Shown here: in pieces, positions 5,844 to 6,542 of the stretch
Layout: each line of letters opens with the position of its first letter
How positions within the stretch are numbered: the first letter of the stretch is position 1
Source of the DNA: Spirochaetales bacterium
GTDB taxonomy: Bacteria > Spirochaetota > Spirochaetia > Sphaerochaetales > Sphaerochaetaceae
DNA: 6,542 nucleotides
Assembly (NCBI GenBank): GCA_017632495.1
Contig: JAGBRG010000035.1
Location: 1 to 6,542 of the forward strand
Direction of reading: 5' to 3'
Made by a program: the position numbers and the translations under genes
The notes under the pieces: generated by a model
Seen by the model: only the letters and a program-made list of their open reading frames with translations
Databases searched by the model: none
What the model was told of the DNA's origin: nothing

Positions 5844-6416
5844 ATGGACGAACTCAAGACACGAATCCTGTCAGAAGGCAAGGTCCTTCCGGGAAACATC
5901 ATCAAAGTCGGGTCATTTCTGAACCACAGAGTAGACACAAAGCTCATGGCCAGAATGGCAGAGGAATTCGGAAAGCATTTTGACATCAAAAAGGTGAATC
6001 TGGTTCTCACAATCGAAGCAAGCGGCATTGCGCTGGCAACCATGTGCGCATACACATGGGGCGTCCCTCTTCTGTTTGCCAAGAAGGCCAAAAGCGACAA
6101 CATCGAAAACGGCCTCATCTGCAGTGAGATCTACTCCTACACCTACAAGAAGAATGTCACGGTCATGGTAGAGTCTGACTATCTCAAGCCCGAAAACCAT
6201 GTCCTGATAATCGATGACTTTCTTGCAAACGGCGAGGCAATCCGCGGCCTTACAGACCTTGTAAGGGAAGCAGGAGCCACTCTTGAGGGAATCGGAATAG
6301 GAATTGAAAAAGGCTTCCAGGGCGGCGGAGACAAATTCCGCAAGGCAGGAATCGATATCTACAGCCTTGCTGTCATAGAATCCACAGAAAACGGAATAAT
6401 CAAATTCAGGGACTGA
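5844..6416 (+). CDS. xpt: Xanthine phosphoribosyltransferase Xpt
   Basis: Xpt salvages xanthine by joining it to PRPP to give XMP and pyrophosphate in the cytoplasm. The 190-residue length and the whole layout match the Bacillus-type Xpt family. FLNHRVD (25–31) is the family's N-terminal signature, TIEASGIALA (56–65) is the purine/pyrophosphate loop region, and VLIIDDFLANGEA (120–132) is the PRPP-binding motif with its paired acidic residues. EKGFQGGG (155–162) belongs to the base-binding part. The ATG at 5844 fits the family N-terminus (MDELKTRILSEGKVL). It lies 1 nt upstream of guaA, whose enzyme uses XMP, so the two genes make a direct xanthine to GMP route. The related APRT/PyrE-type enzymes are less likely given the exact motifs. 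Confidence 0.94.
   Translation: MDELKTRILSEGKVLPGNIIKVGSFLNHRVDTKLMARMAEEFGKHFDIKKVNLVLTIEASGIALATMCAYTWGVPLLFAKKAKSDNIENGLICSEIYSYTYKKNVTVMVESDYLKPENHVLIIDDFLANGEAIRGLTDLVREAGATLEGIGIGIEKGFQGGGDKFRKAGIDIYSLAVIESTENGIIKFRD
6408..6412 (+). promoter_or_regulatory. Shine-Dalgarno site for guaA within the xpt end
   Basis: AGGGA lies 5 nt before the guaA ATG and overlaps the last codons of xpt, consistent with co-translation of the two genes. Confidence 0.55.
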
Positions 6417-6417
6417 T

Positions 6418-6542
6418 ATGGACGCACAACAAGAGAAAGTTCTGATTCTGGATTTCGGCAGCCAGTACAACCAGCTGATCGCAAGACGCGTCAGAGAGAT
6501 AGGAATCTACTGCGAAGTAAAGCCCTTCTCCATGCCCTATGA
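6418..6542 (+). CDS. guaA: GMP synthase (glutamine-hydrolysing) GuaA, N-terminal fragment
   Basis: Only the first 41 codons are in the window; the gene runs off the right edge. After a short lead, VLILDFGSQYNQLIARRVRE and then IGIYCEVKPFSMPY match the start of the class I glutamine amidotransferase domain of GuaA; the DFGSQYxQLIARRVRE block is close to diagnostic. The full enzyme hydrolyses glutamine and uses the ammonia and ATP to convert XMP to GMP. The catalytic Cys and the synthetase domain lie beyond the window and cannot be checked. The ATG is 1 nt after the xpt TGA and has a modest AGGGA ribosome site, so the pair is almost surely one operon. Confidence 0.92.
   Translation, partial: MDAQQEKVLILDFGSQYNQLIARRVREIGIYCEVKPFSMPY

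Noticed and set aside
5913..6470. Open frame (185 codons) on the - strand across xpt and guaA
   Set aside because: It is antisense to two well-recognised genes and its translation resembles no family I know.

Overview
This 6.5 kb window reads as ordinary chromosomal housekeeping DNA from a bacterium with a compact genome and middling GC content. The carD–ispD–ispF order, the separate (not fused) ispD and ispF, and the general look of the proteins suggest a spirochaete, perhaps a relative of Sphaerochaeta. This is an inference without database support, and carD/ispD/ispF clusters also occur in other phyla. No mobile element, CRISPR array, tRNA, rRNA or phage gene was seen.

Left part (1–2502): the window opens inside a + strand gene for a protein that resembles the C-terminal end of the E2/CAT acyltransferase fold, with a lysine-rich tail. 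It runs into the 3' end of the convergent rsmE gene (16S rRNA m3U1498 methyltransferase, - strand). rsmE is divergent from an exported family 5 solute-binding protein of an ABC transporter, with only 69 bp between them. That protein's transporter partners are not in the window.

Middle (2499–4244): a - strand operon, carD–ispD–ispF, is packed end to end. The carD stop directly abuts the ispD start, and ispD and ispF overlap by 4 nt with a strong ribosome site for the GTG start of ispF. The operon joins a CarD-type RNA polymerase-binding regulator to two enzymes of the MEP isoprenoid precursor pathway. It ends tail to tail with the solute-binding protein gene, the two stop codons overlapping by 4 nt. 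A consensus -10 lies six bases before the carD start codon.

Right part (4245–6542): malQ (4-alpha-glucanotransferase, complete catalytic triad) is divergent from carD. After a 93 bp gap comes an xpt–guaA pair. Xanthine phosphoribosyltransferase makes XMP from xanthine, and GMP synthase, cut by the window end, converts XMP to GMP, so the pair forms a short guanine nucleotide salvage route.

The most interesting pattern is in the control regions. The genes that begin transcription units (rsmE, the solute-binding protein gene, carD) lack Shine-Dalgarno sites and have sigma70-like -10 boxes that would start transcription at, or within about 5 nt of, the start codon, suggesting leaderless mRNAs. 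The genes inside operons (ispD, ispF, guaA) and malQ have clear ribosome sites. I found no evidence of a wholly new system here.
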